Positions 35,560-44,984 of a DNA stretch of 64,000 nt are shown here, one piece after another. This DNA is from Sthenelais limicola. Taxonomy: Eukaryota; Annelida; Polychaeta; Phyllodocida; Sigalionidae. Numbering within the stretch: position 1 is the first letter of the stretch; each line of letters starts with the position of its first letter. The stretch covers positions 62,586,773-62,650,772 of the forward strand of contig OW804095.1 in the NCBI GenBank assembly GCA_942159475.1, written 5' to 3'. Under the pieces are notes generated by a model that had not been told where the DNA came from, made no database searches, and saw only the letters and a program-made list of their open reading frames with translations. Position numbers and translations under genes: made by a program.

Positions 35560-36118
35560 GCACACAAGTACATTGTGTGCACACAAGTACAGTGTGTGTA
35601 CTTCAAGTACCCACCGTGTACCCTTCAAGTACCCATTCAAGTACCCTTCAAGTACCCTTCAAGTACCCTTCAAGTACCCACCAAGTACCCTTCAAGTACC
35701 ATTCAAGTACCCACCAAGTACCATTCAAGTACCATTCAAGTACCCTTAAGTGCCCTTCAAGTACCCTTCAAGTGCCCACCAAGTACCATTCAAGTACCAT
35801 TCAAGTACCATTCAAGTACCCACCAAGTACCCTTTAAGTGCCCTTCAAGTACCATTCAAGTACCATTCAAGTACCCACCAAGTACCCTTCAAGTGCCCAC
35901 CAAGTACCCTTCAAGTACCCTTCAAGTACCTCCAAGTACGGTAGCGTACACTCCAAGTACGGTACACTCCAAGTACGGTACACTCCAAGTACGGTACACT
36001 CCAAGTACGGTACACTCCTAGTACACTCTACACTGACAAGTACAGTGTGCACACTGTATGCACACACAAGTACAGTGTGCACATACAAGTACAGTATAGA
36101 CACAAGTACAGTATAGAC
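35560..36118. repeat. composite minisatellite built on CAAGTAC
   Basis: From about 35601 to 35936 the unit is 11 bp, CAAGTACCCTT with variants CAAGTACCATT and CAAGTACCCAC. From about 35937 to 36015 it becomes a 16-bp unit, CAAGTACGGTACACTC. The flanks (35565-35600 and 36030-36118) hold longer GTGTGCACACAAGTACA-type units. Because 11 is not divisible by 3, all three forward frames are open and encode one periodic peptide ([11 protein letters not shown]). I treat these frames as non-coding. Confidence 0.92.
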
Positions 36119-36325
36119 AGAAGGGGAGAGAGAGGAGAGGGGGGGGGGGAGAGAGAGAGAAGGGGAGAGAGAAGGAGGGAGAGAAGGGGGGGGGGGGGAG
36201 GGAAGGATGGAGTGAAGGATGGATGGAGTGATGGATGGATGGAGTGATGGATGGATTGAAGGATGGATTGAAGGATGGATCGAAGGATGGACTGAAGGAT
36301 GGACTGAAGGATGGACTGATTGACC
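36119..36325. repeat. GA-rich and GGAT-type simple repeats
   Basis: A GAGAGAGG-rich stretch (36119-36205) passes into GAAGGATGGA/GTGATGGATG units to 36320. Related GAAGGATGGA units also precede the minisatellite at 35506-35550, so the whole 35506-36325 block may have arisen together. T-rich DNA follows to 36378. Confidence 0.85.
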
Positions 36326-36377
36326 GAATTGATTTTTTTAAAAAATTTTTCTTTTTTAATTTTTTTAATTTTTTTTT

Positions 36378-36693
36378 TGTTTATAAATGAACATTTCTGC
36401 GAATTTGGAGAAGTTTATTTTCACATGTCTTCAAGTACACTACATGTATACGCATACATACGTATGCATCCTTCAGTGCTCCCTGCCTCGCTCCGCAGAC
36501 AGCTGAGTGGGCTGAAACCCCCATTATCGCCCACTCAGCTGGGCCAACGAAAACACCTTTAAAAGTTATTTAATGAATTATTTAAAGTAACTAAAGAGAT
36601 AGGAAGCTTAATATGACTCTTATTAAAGATCCCAAATGAACGATTCTGTTTATAAATGAACATTTCTGTGAATTTGGAGAAGTTTATTTTCAC
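36378..36693. repeat. 47-bp direct repeats flanking a hairpin segment
   Basis: Positions 36378-36424 and 36647-36693 are direct repeats of 47 bp with one mismatch (start TGTTTATAAATGAACATTTC). Between them CAGCTGAGTGGGC (36500-36512) pairs perfectly with GCCCACTCAGCTG (36529-36541). This could be a duplication with an inserted segment, or a solo pair of short terminal repeats. Confidence 0.8.
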
Positions 36694-36774
36694 TAGACCT
36701 GATCGGTATATGTGACGTCACATATGGTGCGTACAAGCATATTGGATAGGTTTGTGTAGGCCACCCTCAACTGT

Positions 36775-36875
36775 ATTTCATGGCCGAGCGGTCTACAGCG
36801 CTGGACTGGAGAGCGAGGGGTCCCGAGTTCGAACCACGGTCGAGGACAGAGACAATTTCTTTAGGCAAACCTCAT
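36775..36875 (+). mobile_element. tRNA-Leu-derived SINE head
   Basis: TGGCCGAGCGGTCTACAGCG matches the tRNA-Leu box A and long D arm, and GAGTTCGAACC about 45 nt later is a near-consensus box B. The T stem CCGAG/CACGG has one mismatch. There is no clean anticodon arm or variable-loop fold, and a non-tRNA body follows (ACAGAGACAATTTCTTTAGG), so this is a SINE rather than a tRNA gene. RNA polymerase III transcription is expected for such heads. The 3' limit is uncertain. Confidence 0.7.
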
Positions 36876-36942
36876 AACATGAGAGGGAGAGGGGACGAGC
36901 GCAGTAGGCGTCCTATCATTGGGAGCGGGGAGCGGGGAACGG

Positions 36943-36988
<46 letters not shown>
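36943..36988. repeat. (GA)n microsatellite
   Basis: This is a run of about 20 GA dinucleotides, possibly the variable region after the SINE. An A-tract follows at 37030-37043. Confidence 0.9.
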
Positions 36989-36990
<2 letters not shown>

Positions 36991-37562
36991 CGGGAAAAAT
37001 ATTTAGTTTCCAGGGCTGAGAAACCATTTTAAAAAAAAAAAAATCCAAGGCAATTTGCCCATAGGAACGCAGTAGGGGTCCAATCACGCAATTACGCAAA
37101 GAGGAGCAAGAGATAGAGAGAGAGGAGGAGGAGAGAGGAGGACACCACTTGTCAACCCCTAGACCTTTTAGTACATAGTCTATAGAAGGACTATAGAAGG
37201 CCTATAGAAGGATTATAGGAGGAGGAGAAAGAGAGTGTTTGACGACGAAGTAGGGGTCCTATCACGCAATCGTACGCAAAAATACCAATTCAGCTGCAAA
37301 ACGCAGCACCAAACCCTACCTATGCCTACCAAATCCAGAACTAAGCCTACAATAAGCTTACATAGGGATTGTAACATGGGGGATCTGTGAGTAGTATATG
37401 TCATTTTAGGATTGCAGCGTAAAGTGACGGCTCCCGGCGGACCTGTATATTGACTCGTCCCGTCAGCCGCAATTGCGCAGCAGTCGGATTTCCCTTAGGA
37501 ACTTGTGGCAATGCTGACCAGAGCACACGGTCACTGAAACGGTCACGGGCGAACCCATTCCC

Positions 37563-37591
37563 TTAAACGCAGGTTGCGAACCTGCGTTTAA
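37563..37591. repeat. perfect 13-bp palindrome
   Basis: TTAAACGCAGGTT (37563-37575) pairs perfectly with AACCTGCGTTTAA (37579-37591) across GCG. The half-site TAAACGCAGGTT also occurs at 35358-35369 next to the other purine block, so it probably belongs to the same repeat family. Confidence 0.85.
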
Positions 37592-37596
37592 AAACA

Positions 37597-37857
37597 GGTA
37601 TGAATGATAGAGAAGAGGGGGAGGGAAAAGAGGGAGAGGGGGAAGTGTGGGGAGAGAGGGTGACCATCCAAGAAGAGGGGGAAAGAGGCGAGGGAGAGGA
37701 TGTAGGGGAAGGGAGAGAGGAGAGGGGGAGCATGAGGAAGAGGGGAGGGAGAGGGGGGGGGATCAGAGATGGGGTTGGGAGAGAAAAACAGGTATGAGAG
37801 ACAGAGAAGAGGGGGAGGGAAACGAGAGAGAGGGGGAAGTGTGGGGAGAGAGGGTGA
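37597..37857. repeat. purine-rich duplicated tract
   Basis: Two related units start at about 37597 (ACAGGTATGAATGATAGA) and 37789 (ACAGGTATGAGAGACAGA), both running into GAAGAGGGGGAGGGAAA and AGGGGGAAGTGTGGGGAGAG. The offset is about 192 bp. Frames here are artefacts of stop-poor purine sequence. Confidence 0.85.
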
Positions 37858-37884
37858 CCGTCCGGGGGACGGGTACTTTGCTAG
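37858..37884 (+). mobile_element. candidate Helitron 3' terminus
   Basis: A GC-rich stem, CCGTCC and GGACGG with a GGG loop (37858-37872), is followed after 8 nt by CTAG (37881-37884) and then T. This is the Helitron 3' signature: a hairpin, a short spacer, CTRR, and insertion before T. No Rep/helicase gene and no sure 5' TC end is visible, so the element would be non-autonomous. Confidence 0.45.
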
Positions 37885-38063
37885 TATATATGTATATGTA
37901 TCATAGATACACAGAGAAGGTTGGAACTAAATGAGCTATAGCTAGCTATTTCCAGGACACGCCGTTTAATTTAGATCTTTAGTGCTTAATACAAATGTTT
38001 TGTCCCCAATCGGAAAGGATATCTATGTGAAATAGGAAAAATCCCAAATATCCAAGACTTTTC

Positions 38064-38200
38064 TTTTTGGAATACCCTTTTCCTTTTTGGAATATCCTTA
38101 TCCGTTTTTGGAATATCCTCATCCGTTTTTGGAATATCCTTATCATTTTTTGGAATATACTTTTCCTTTCTGGAATATCCTTTTCCTTTTTGGAATATCC
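38064..38200. repeat. 21-bp tandem repeat
   Basis: Units of about 21 bp (TTTTTGGAATATCCTTATCC and variants) repeat six or seven times. On the minus strand the period of seven codons gives a repeated DIPKTDK-like peptide, but with no domain or gene context I call it a satellite. Confidence 0.88.
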
Positions 38201-38278
38201 ACTCTATTAGGCTATTCTCAATTCTTTTCACCCATGAGGGTACCAACATGTATATATGTCCAATGAAACAATATAGGG

Positions 38279-38411
38279 TTGAGAGGGAGAGGGAGGGAGA
38301 GCGGGAGAGGGAGAGGGTGGGTGAGCGGGAGAGGGAGGGTGAGCAGAATGGTGAGAGGGAGATAAGAGGGAGAGAGAGGGGGAGAGGGAGAAAGAGAAAG
38401 GAAGAGAAGGA
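38279..38411. repeat. purine-rich GA tract
   Basis: This is another plus-strand GA tract (GAGAGGGAGAGGGAGGGAGA), the last of a series between 35061 and 38411. Minus-strand Ser/Pro/Leu-rich frames here are artefacts. Confidence 0.85.
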
Positions 38412-38516
38412 GACATGTGTGTGAACATAGTCTAGTTGCTATGGTAACCACTGGTCAGTGATCACTCATGCATGCAGCTGGGAGCCACACACAGTGGTCA
38501 TGTGTTACATAACAGG

Positions 38517-38629
38517 GGATGTCCCCTTTGGTACAGAGACAAAAGGGGTGAAATAGGAGTCACCATAGGATGTCTCCTTTGGTACAGAGATAAAAGTAGT
38601 GTACCAGAGGTGAAATAGGACTCACCATA
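38517..38629. repeat. diverged tandem duplication, about 50-60 bp
   Basis: Units at 38517-38567 and 38568-38629 share TTTGGTACAGAGA and TGAAATAGGA plus TCACCATAGGA. The second carries about 11 extra bp. Confidence 0.75.
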
Positions 38630-38904
38630 GGAGAAATAGGAAAAAGGTGCGGGGATATACTTTTGTGTGGTGGATATCTCAGGGAAAGAGTCAAATCTGC
38701 TCGGAAAACGGAAGTGAGGAGTTGGAAAAGAATTTGTAGTATGTGAAATAGCATGTACCAAAGAGGAAAAGACTGTACCGATTTTGTCATTGGTACATAT
38801 GTCTACTTTGGGACGCAACAACAAACTCATCTCCTGGAAACTCACTCACCTTCAAATACACTTTGCACTGCGCCCTAGCTAACTAGCTACCAACTAAATG
38901 ACCA

Positions 38905-38985
38905 AGCCTTGCCGAGGATTAAAACCACGACCTGGTCAATCAAGATTAAACAGGATTACCCACTAGACAGCGCCCTAATTTCCCG
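38905..38985 (-). mobile_element. degenerate tRNA-like SINE relic
   Basis: On the minus strand, CTGTCTAGTGGGTAAT resembles box A and GGTTTTAATCC about 40 nt later resembles box B. Both depart from consensus and no arms fold well, so this is a weak call. Confidence 0.35.
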
Positions 38986-38989
38986 GTCC

Positions 38990-41406
38990 TCAACCACCTC
39001 CCAGGAAATTCCGGTGGTAGGAAACAAGCCATGTTACAGGATCCAAATGAGCTTGGCCTAAAAACAGCAGCACTCTAGCCATCAATATAAACACCAGAGA
39101 CTACCCGTATCTCCACATTATATGCAACCTCAATGACTATAAATCTGAGTATATAAATTCCCCCCTTATCTTTTGGATCCTGAATCTACCTGTTTCAGAT
39201 TTCCACCGTGATGTCATGGTGTCGAAGGGCCACCCATACTGAAAGATCAATGGTAAACACACTTTGGATATGTCCCAGATTTAAACAAGCGGGGGCAAGT
39301 GGTAATAGTCCTTTACCACGCTATGGTTGGTTGTTCGAGGACGAATGTAAGGGTAGTAATAGGAAATGACTGGAATTAACATTTCTGTCAACGAAAATGT
39401 AACGAACAAGACAGATATAGGGGGGAAATCAATAATAATCACGCATCACGCAATAGGAGGAAGGCAATCTGATTGTATGTATTCTTGGCTTTTAAAAGGG
39501 TATTTTTCCCTATACATAATGATCCTTCCCTCTGCTCCTGACTTTGATAATGTTTGCATTAAAACATGTGTATACTCTCACGTAAGGAGACATTAATTCA
39601 TTTCTCCCCTGCGATCATAATTATATCCCACCATTCCTAGGACTGTTGGCATACATTTGTTCAGATCTGCTGTCTGTGCATTCTGACAAATGACCTGCTA
39701 TTTATAGATTATTAGTTGCGGGGTGTGTCACTGATTATTTTCCGTCGGTGGCACAGATGACGCATAAAAGCTGCCCTCCTCCCAGTATAATATTCGCAAC
39801 AACCATCCAGCACCGACTGATCTGGAAGAGATGCTCTGGGTTATGTATTGACTGAATAGATAAGACACGTGCTTTTTGATTACTAAGGAATTTCCCCTGA
39901 TATTGTATAACAATGATCTAGCCGTTAACACATACCCCTGTATACTGTATATATATTTCTTTATAACATTAATAATACGATTGAAGAATATTGTATTATA
40001 TTTGATGGACAATTAATGTTCCGTTCAATTCGCTTGAAAGGAGTCATGAACGATATAATAATACTATATGACATTTATCACATGATTGCATTTTAGATGA
40101 TATTGTATTATATTTGAGAGAAATGTCCCGATCAAATAGCTTGAAAGAAGTGATGAACGAAACAGAAGCACCGTATTCAGTCTGTGTTTCATATAATTAT
40201 TATTAACATCATTATTATAATTATGCACTGGCACAACAGTCCCAGGGTGTACATGACTGCATTAAACTCTCTGTGGAAGTATTAGAGGGGAAATCGTGAA
40301 GACATGTTACATGAGCTCCACCAAGTGGAGAGGCATGAAAAGAACTGCGCGTACTGTGTGGAACCTCTTCGCATTTAGACCTATACATAAGATATGTATA
40401 AGATAAGAGACATAATCAGAGCGATAAATTATTGAATCATAATACCCATGGCTTAAAATAACCATAATGATTCATAGCTGAACACGCGTGCTTCTCATCT
40501 ACCTTCCTTCTTCGATTAATTCAAGTATTCAAATATATTTCACACTTTCATTATGATATGAGGTGGATAAAAAGTCCAAAATACCTATGTTCCATATTAT
40601 GATGAACGTTTTGTCAGCCACGCATTGATAATGATGACAATGGTAATAAATCCATATTTTGGTTTTGAAAACAAATCTTATTATATCATATCACTACATC
40701 AGGAAACTAGAATAATCAATTTAATTACCTGAACATAATAAAATATTAACATAATAATATTCGTCAATGAGTATAATTCCTCGGGTATGTTTTGATAGGG
40801 TTTTTATTGTAAACAGCGCGTTGATTCACCCCCCCCCCCTCCTCCTTAACTTCTGCTGGGGTATGCTACCAGTTATTGTTGAGTGGCAGCTAACGGGCAC
40901 TATTCCCGATTAATGGTTAACTTACAAGTTAGAGATCTGATAATTTTCTTATGATATCGATTGTAGAAACACATCAATATTTTGTTTTATCCTCCTATTG
41001 ACGTGTTAACAGTAAACGTCATGCAGTAGAAAGAACAAGTGTCGATAGCAATATTTCATGCAAACTTGTCTCACTCATTGTAATCCTGACCTAGCACACT
41101 GTATGCAAACCTTCCGTTCTATTGTATGTTGGTGTCATTATGCATTGATCCCAAAGATTTGGATCAATATCTTACTTAAGACACCGGGGTGAAATCGAAT
41201 CTCTGCTATATGGTAGTCGTCATATACACCTAGACATAATATACATCTCCTTTAGTGGCCGTCATGTATACACAGATATAATATATATCTCCTATATAAG
41301 GTATATAAGGTATTGATATATTTATTATATAGAAAATGTAATGTATTAAGTATGTAGAAAAAGATGATCACATGTAGATTAATGTTAGACATTATTATAT
41401 TTTTAT
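38990..41406. other. gene-free AT-rich DNA
   Basis: I see no gene. A 13-C run lies at about 40830-40842. Two stretches near 39985-40060 and 40100-40170 share similar phrases (ATATTGTATTATATTTGA and CTTGAAAGRAGT), suggesting an old short duplication. Confidence 0.5.
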
Positions 41407-41410
41407 AGAT

Positions 41411-43054
41411 GACCCATTCTCACGAAATCACTAAAAGGGTAAAAATTATATTTTGTTTGATCGATCTGAGAGTTAGTAGGTTGGATGGTAATATATAGGC
41501 GGTAATATGTCTGAGTTTGCCCATTAAATTAGACCATTAGTTTTTGTACAGGAGATTATCAAAAATTGATGTAGAAAAGAACGTCGCCAATAGACCACAT
41601 GCACATGTATGAAAAAACGTTGCACACCACTATATTTCTTAGTAAAAAATCATTTTCCTTATTTAATTTATATATCATCAATTATTTATAGCACCATTCT
41701 CTAACTAAATGTTTTCTTGATGTAATAGCCAAGAAAGTGTTTTACTTTCCTGTATATGTTTCAAATCAGGGACAACAACTAAAGTCAGAAACTGGATTTC
41801 CATATCAATCAGATGAAACATCCTATCATTGACTGTGTTTTTATTTATTATTCTCAAATCGTTCTATTTTTTCTGTTATAATATGATCAAATATTATCTT
41901 TTAACCCCAAGTATGATTAGATCCACTCAAGGATGGTGACATTTTCATGGAGTCATATACGATGTGTCACAGGAAAATGAGTCACAAATCACAAAAGTGG
42001 TATTATTCAAAGTGATTAAATCATCAGGTTTCGTTATTGGAATATTCTCATTTTTGAAGTGCTTAGTGCTATTGATCATAGCAATATCTGTACCAAATTT
42101 CAGGACAGTGTATTGAATATTTAGCTATTTTACTGGTAATTTCCCATTCAGAAATATTGCTAACTTTTTTCAAACATGAATACATGAATACATCAAACAT
42201 AAAATGTGGAAACATTTCATAGATGTCCTTAATGTTTTCATCTTTGGAATCCACTTGATCATATCTTTTCAATAATTATGATATCTCAAAATACATTTTA
42301 CACGACTTGTGACTCATTTTCCTGTAACACACACATTAATCAAGAGAAAAAACGTCGCCCATGAACACAGCCCAGTATTTAAATCAGGAAAGACATTTTG
42401 AGATTATTTTGTCAAGTAATTCTTGAAGCTAAGCCATATTTAAACACTAGGTGGAAAATAATTTAATTTTGCTAATATTTGGAAAAATATGTGAAAAAAC
42501 GTCGCCAGGTTTTTTCCACTGATCATATAATGCTGATTATCAGGATTTCTGTTGATTGTAGGTAATAAGTATCTTCCAATGGTATATGTGTGTCTCCATA
42601 CCTATGGTTATGAAATCAGACTATTTAGAGAAAATTCATTTAATAATTTTAAAAGCACAGCCATTTTGTCTGGCGACACCCCAATTTAGCCATTTTCTTA
42701 TAGATTGAGCTGGGAGCATGAATTCTGCCAATATATTTAACCTTAATATATCATTTTGTTTGGTTTTCATCCCCTATTCTATGCCATGAATTTTATTCAT
42801 GTATATCAATTCAGTTGGACTTTTTTCTATAATAACTATAATTTAGATAGTGATTATTTGGGTATTTCTCCTGATTTGATAGTACATAATTAATAAAATA
42901 TACATTATAGATACACAAATGTATATCTTATTGAAGCTCATGTAAAGACGGATGCATCTGGACAATTCATTTGTGTTTCAGATCAGAATCGACCGAGTTA
43001 TTGACCAATAAATGAAAAAAATGGGGGGTTGCACCACTTTCGTGAGAATGGGTC
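41411..43054. mobile_element. non-autonomous TIR DNA transposon, 1.64 kb
   Basis: GACCCATTCTCACGAAA (41411-41427) is the perfect inverse of TTTCGTGAGAATGGGTC (43038-43054). Both ends are flanked by AGAT (41407-41410 and 43055-43058), a possible 4-bp target duplication, though the right flank is also the start of an (AT)n tract. No transposase is visible. The motif AACGTCGCC occurs three times inside (about 41580, 42350, 42498). A 369-bp MITE is nested within it. Confidence 0.65.
41963..42331. mobile_element. MITE copy 1
   Basis: The ends are inverted repeats of about 28 bp, TGTGTCACAGGAAAATGAGT at the left and its near complement at 42304-42331. The interior matches 56258-56640 along its length (shared phrases ACCAAATTTCA, AGAAATATTG, ATCTTTTCAA). 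It has no ORF. The transposase family is unknown. It sits inside the 41411-43054 element, so it either inserted later or is a part of it. Confidence 0.75.
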
Positions 43055-43181
43055 AGATATATATATATATATATATTGTTACCGTTGTAGAAGTCTGGGA
43101 GATTGAGCAGAGTATCTGTGAAGTCTGTCAACATCTCATAGAGGTAGGACCAATACTCTGAAGGCCTTTGTCCGCTAAGCC

Positions 43182-43262
43182 GATTATGCTTCGCATCTCC
43201 ATCACCAGACAGCAGTACCGAGGAGAGAGCGGAACGCGAACGACTGAGTCACTTCCCGGTTC
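43182..43262. repeat. left inverted repeat of DIRS B
   Basis: The sequence begins GATTATGCTTCGCATCTCC. Its outer part (43182-43226) is complementary, with about four mismatches, to 48047-48091. Its inner part (GAGAGCGGAACGCGAACGAC) is complementary to 48300-48325, inside the right repeat. Confidence 0.8.
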
Positions 43263-43459
43263 ACAAGCACCAAGAGCACACGGACCTGCCGAAGCTGCGA
43301 CGCTATTCAAAGTTTATTCTTCTACTTCGCTTAAATTCTTCTGAAAATTCTTCAAGATTCTTCATTGTGACCTTTTTTGACTGTGGGTTCGAACAGAGGT
43401 TCGTTTAAAACCAGAGAAACTGGTTTTCTCTCAGTGTGCCAGGCATAGGACACTACAGC

Positions 43460-44918
43460 ATGAGTTCCACGAAGAACTCGAGCCGTGCCAAGGGAGAGCA
43501 TGTGCTGTCCAGCACGAGTGGTGACAGCAGCTCATCGGGACCTAACATCCAGGAGAAGGGCAAGGGTCAAGGGAAGACCACGGTCCGCTCCACTGTCAAC
43601 ATCCTTGACAATGGCCCCGGCGCGACTGAAGGGAGCAGAGGCTCCTCCGGATCTAGCCATGACAAGGGGAAAAGCTCAAGCTCGAGCCGTTCTAAATCTA
43701 ACAAAGAGGATTACCACAGAGACAGTTATAATTCCAAATCCAGCTCAGATCGGAATAGAGATTCCCATCGGAGCAGAGATGACAGGGATCACACTCGCTC
43801 CCGATCTCCCCACCGCAGCCACAACCACATGGCTTCATCCGCTTCCAATACAGATGCTGTGTTGTCGACCCTGGACAAAATTAAGTCTAAACTCGATGGG
43901 TTTGACAAAAGACTAGAAACTGTGGAATCTAATGCCAAACAGAACAAGAAACGTTCTAGACCAGTTTCAACCTCTTCAGAGGAAGAGGGGGGCTTCCAAG
44001 ACGATGATGAAGCTCTTAACGATTGGACTTATGGGGCCGACTTTGACAATGATAATGATGATTTTGATATGGACTTCCATATGATTTCCATGATGGCAAA
44101 AGTTCTTACAGTGACTTTTCTAGTATAAAAGGCCAGGCTTCTAAAGCCACTTCGTCCAAGGACGGAGAAGGGAGTAGCAAAAGTGAACCTTCCCTTTGGG
44201 CCAAAATGACTGACGAAATTGAGGAAGATGACAAGGTAGGCGACCCTGTTCATAAAGACATCAAAGGGTTCTTTGAAAAACGAGTCTTACCATGTCCACT
44301 GAAGGCATTAAGAAACTGTCAGATGCCTACCCTCGCCCAAAAAACATGGATTATCTGCAAGTTCATGATATTAAGGCTAAACTGGAGGGTGCTTTACCCA
44401 TGAGTGTCAGGGCAGATGATGATAAACTGAAGAAATCAGAAGCTCTGTTCATGAAAATGCTCACCGCCTTTGTAGGGGCGGCGCAAGACTTGCAGGAACT
44501 AAAGGATAAAGAACCTGACAACAAATGGACCAAGATCCCCATGGTAAAACTAGCTGATAGTTTTGCTCTAGCTAGCTATTTTGTTCGGTTCAAGCTTGTG
44601 AAAGATCGCAGGGAGGCGATCAGAAAATATCTCCCCAGTGAACACAAGGCTCTTGCGAATGACGCAAATCCCCCAGGCACCAAAGATTTACTGTCCGATA
44701 ATCTGGAATCCTCTCTGAAAGAGAATGAACAGACGGCTAAACTAGCCAAGACTATGAACTTTCTTCAGAAAGACACTGCTGAGAAAAGGAAAAGTTATTC
44801 CAACCAAAACCAAAACCAAGGCAACTTCAGAGGCAAAGGAGCCAACAGAAGGGGTCATGGGGGCAGGTACCCCAGAGGCCAAGGTCGAGGAGGTTATCAA
44901 GTCTCAAATAAGAGATAA
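43460..44918 (+). pseudogene. DIRS B gag-like, frameshifted
   Basis: The start ATG is 43460. The first frame codes a Ser/Gly-rich part and an SR block (RDDRDHTRSRSPHRSHN), then a helical segment, and loses frame near 44080-44092. A second frame carries about 44092-44285, and a third 44288-44918, which ends in a basic RG-rich tail (GKGANRRGHGGRYPRGQGRG). The layout matches gag of element A. At least two frameshifts break it. The final frame is the same as that of the RT, which starts after a single TAA. Confidence 0.75.
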
Positions 44919-44984
44919 CTCCAAACAATCCTCAGGTCGCCAGAACCAGGATTTTCGGAAGGGGGACTCTGCACAAAAACCTCA

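Noticed and set aside
35491..36116. Long reading frames in all three plus frames
   Set aside because: They come from an 11-bp tandem repeat lacking stops; most open from non-ATG codons and have no domain.
35560..36118. CRISPR-like array
   Set aside because: Units are contiguous with no unique spacers, and the DNA is eukaryotic.
36775..36850. Functional tRNA-Leu gene
   Set aside because: Boxes A and B are good, but the anticodon arm and acceptor stem do not fold and a SINE body follows.
37597..37857. Gly/Glu-rich reading frames in purine tracts (also 35061-35335 and 38218-38451)
   Set aside because: GA-rich DNA lacks stop codons by composition; no ATG context, domain or conservation supports coding.
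37986..38249. Minus-strand frame with repeated DIPKTDK peptide
   Set aside because: It is the translation of a 21-bp satellite, open only because the period is divisible by three.
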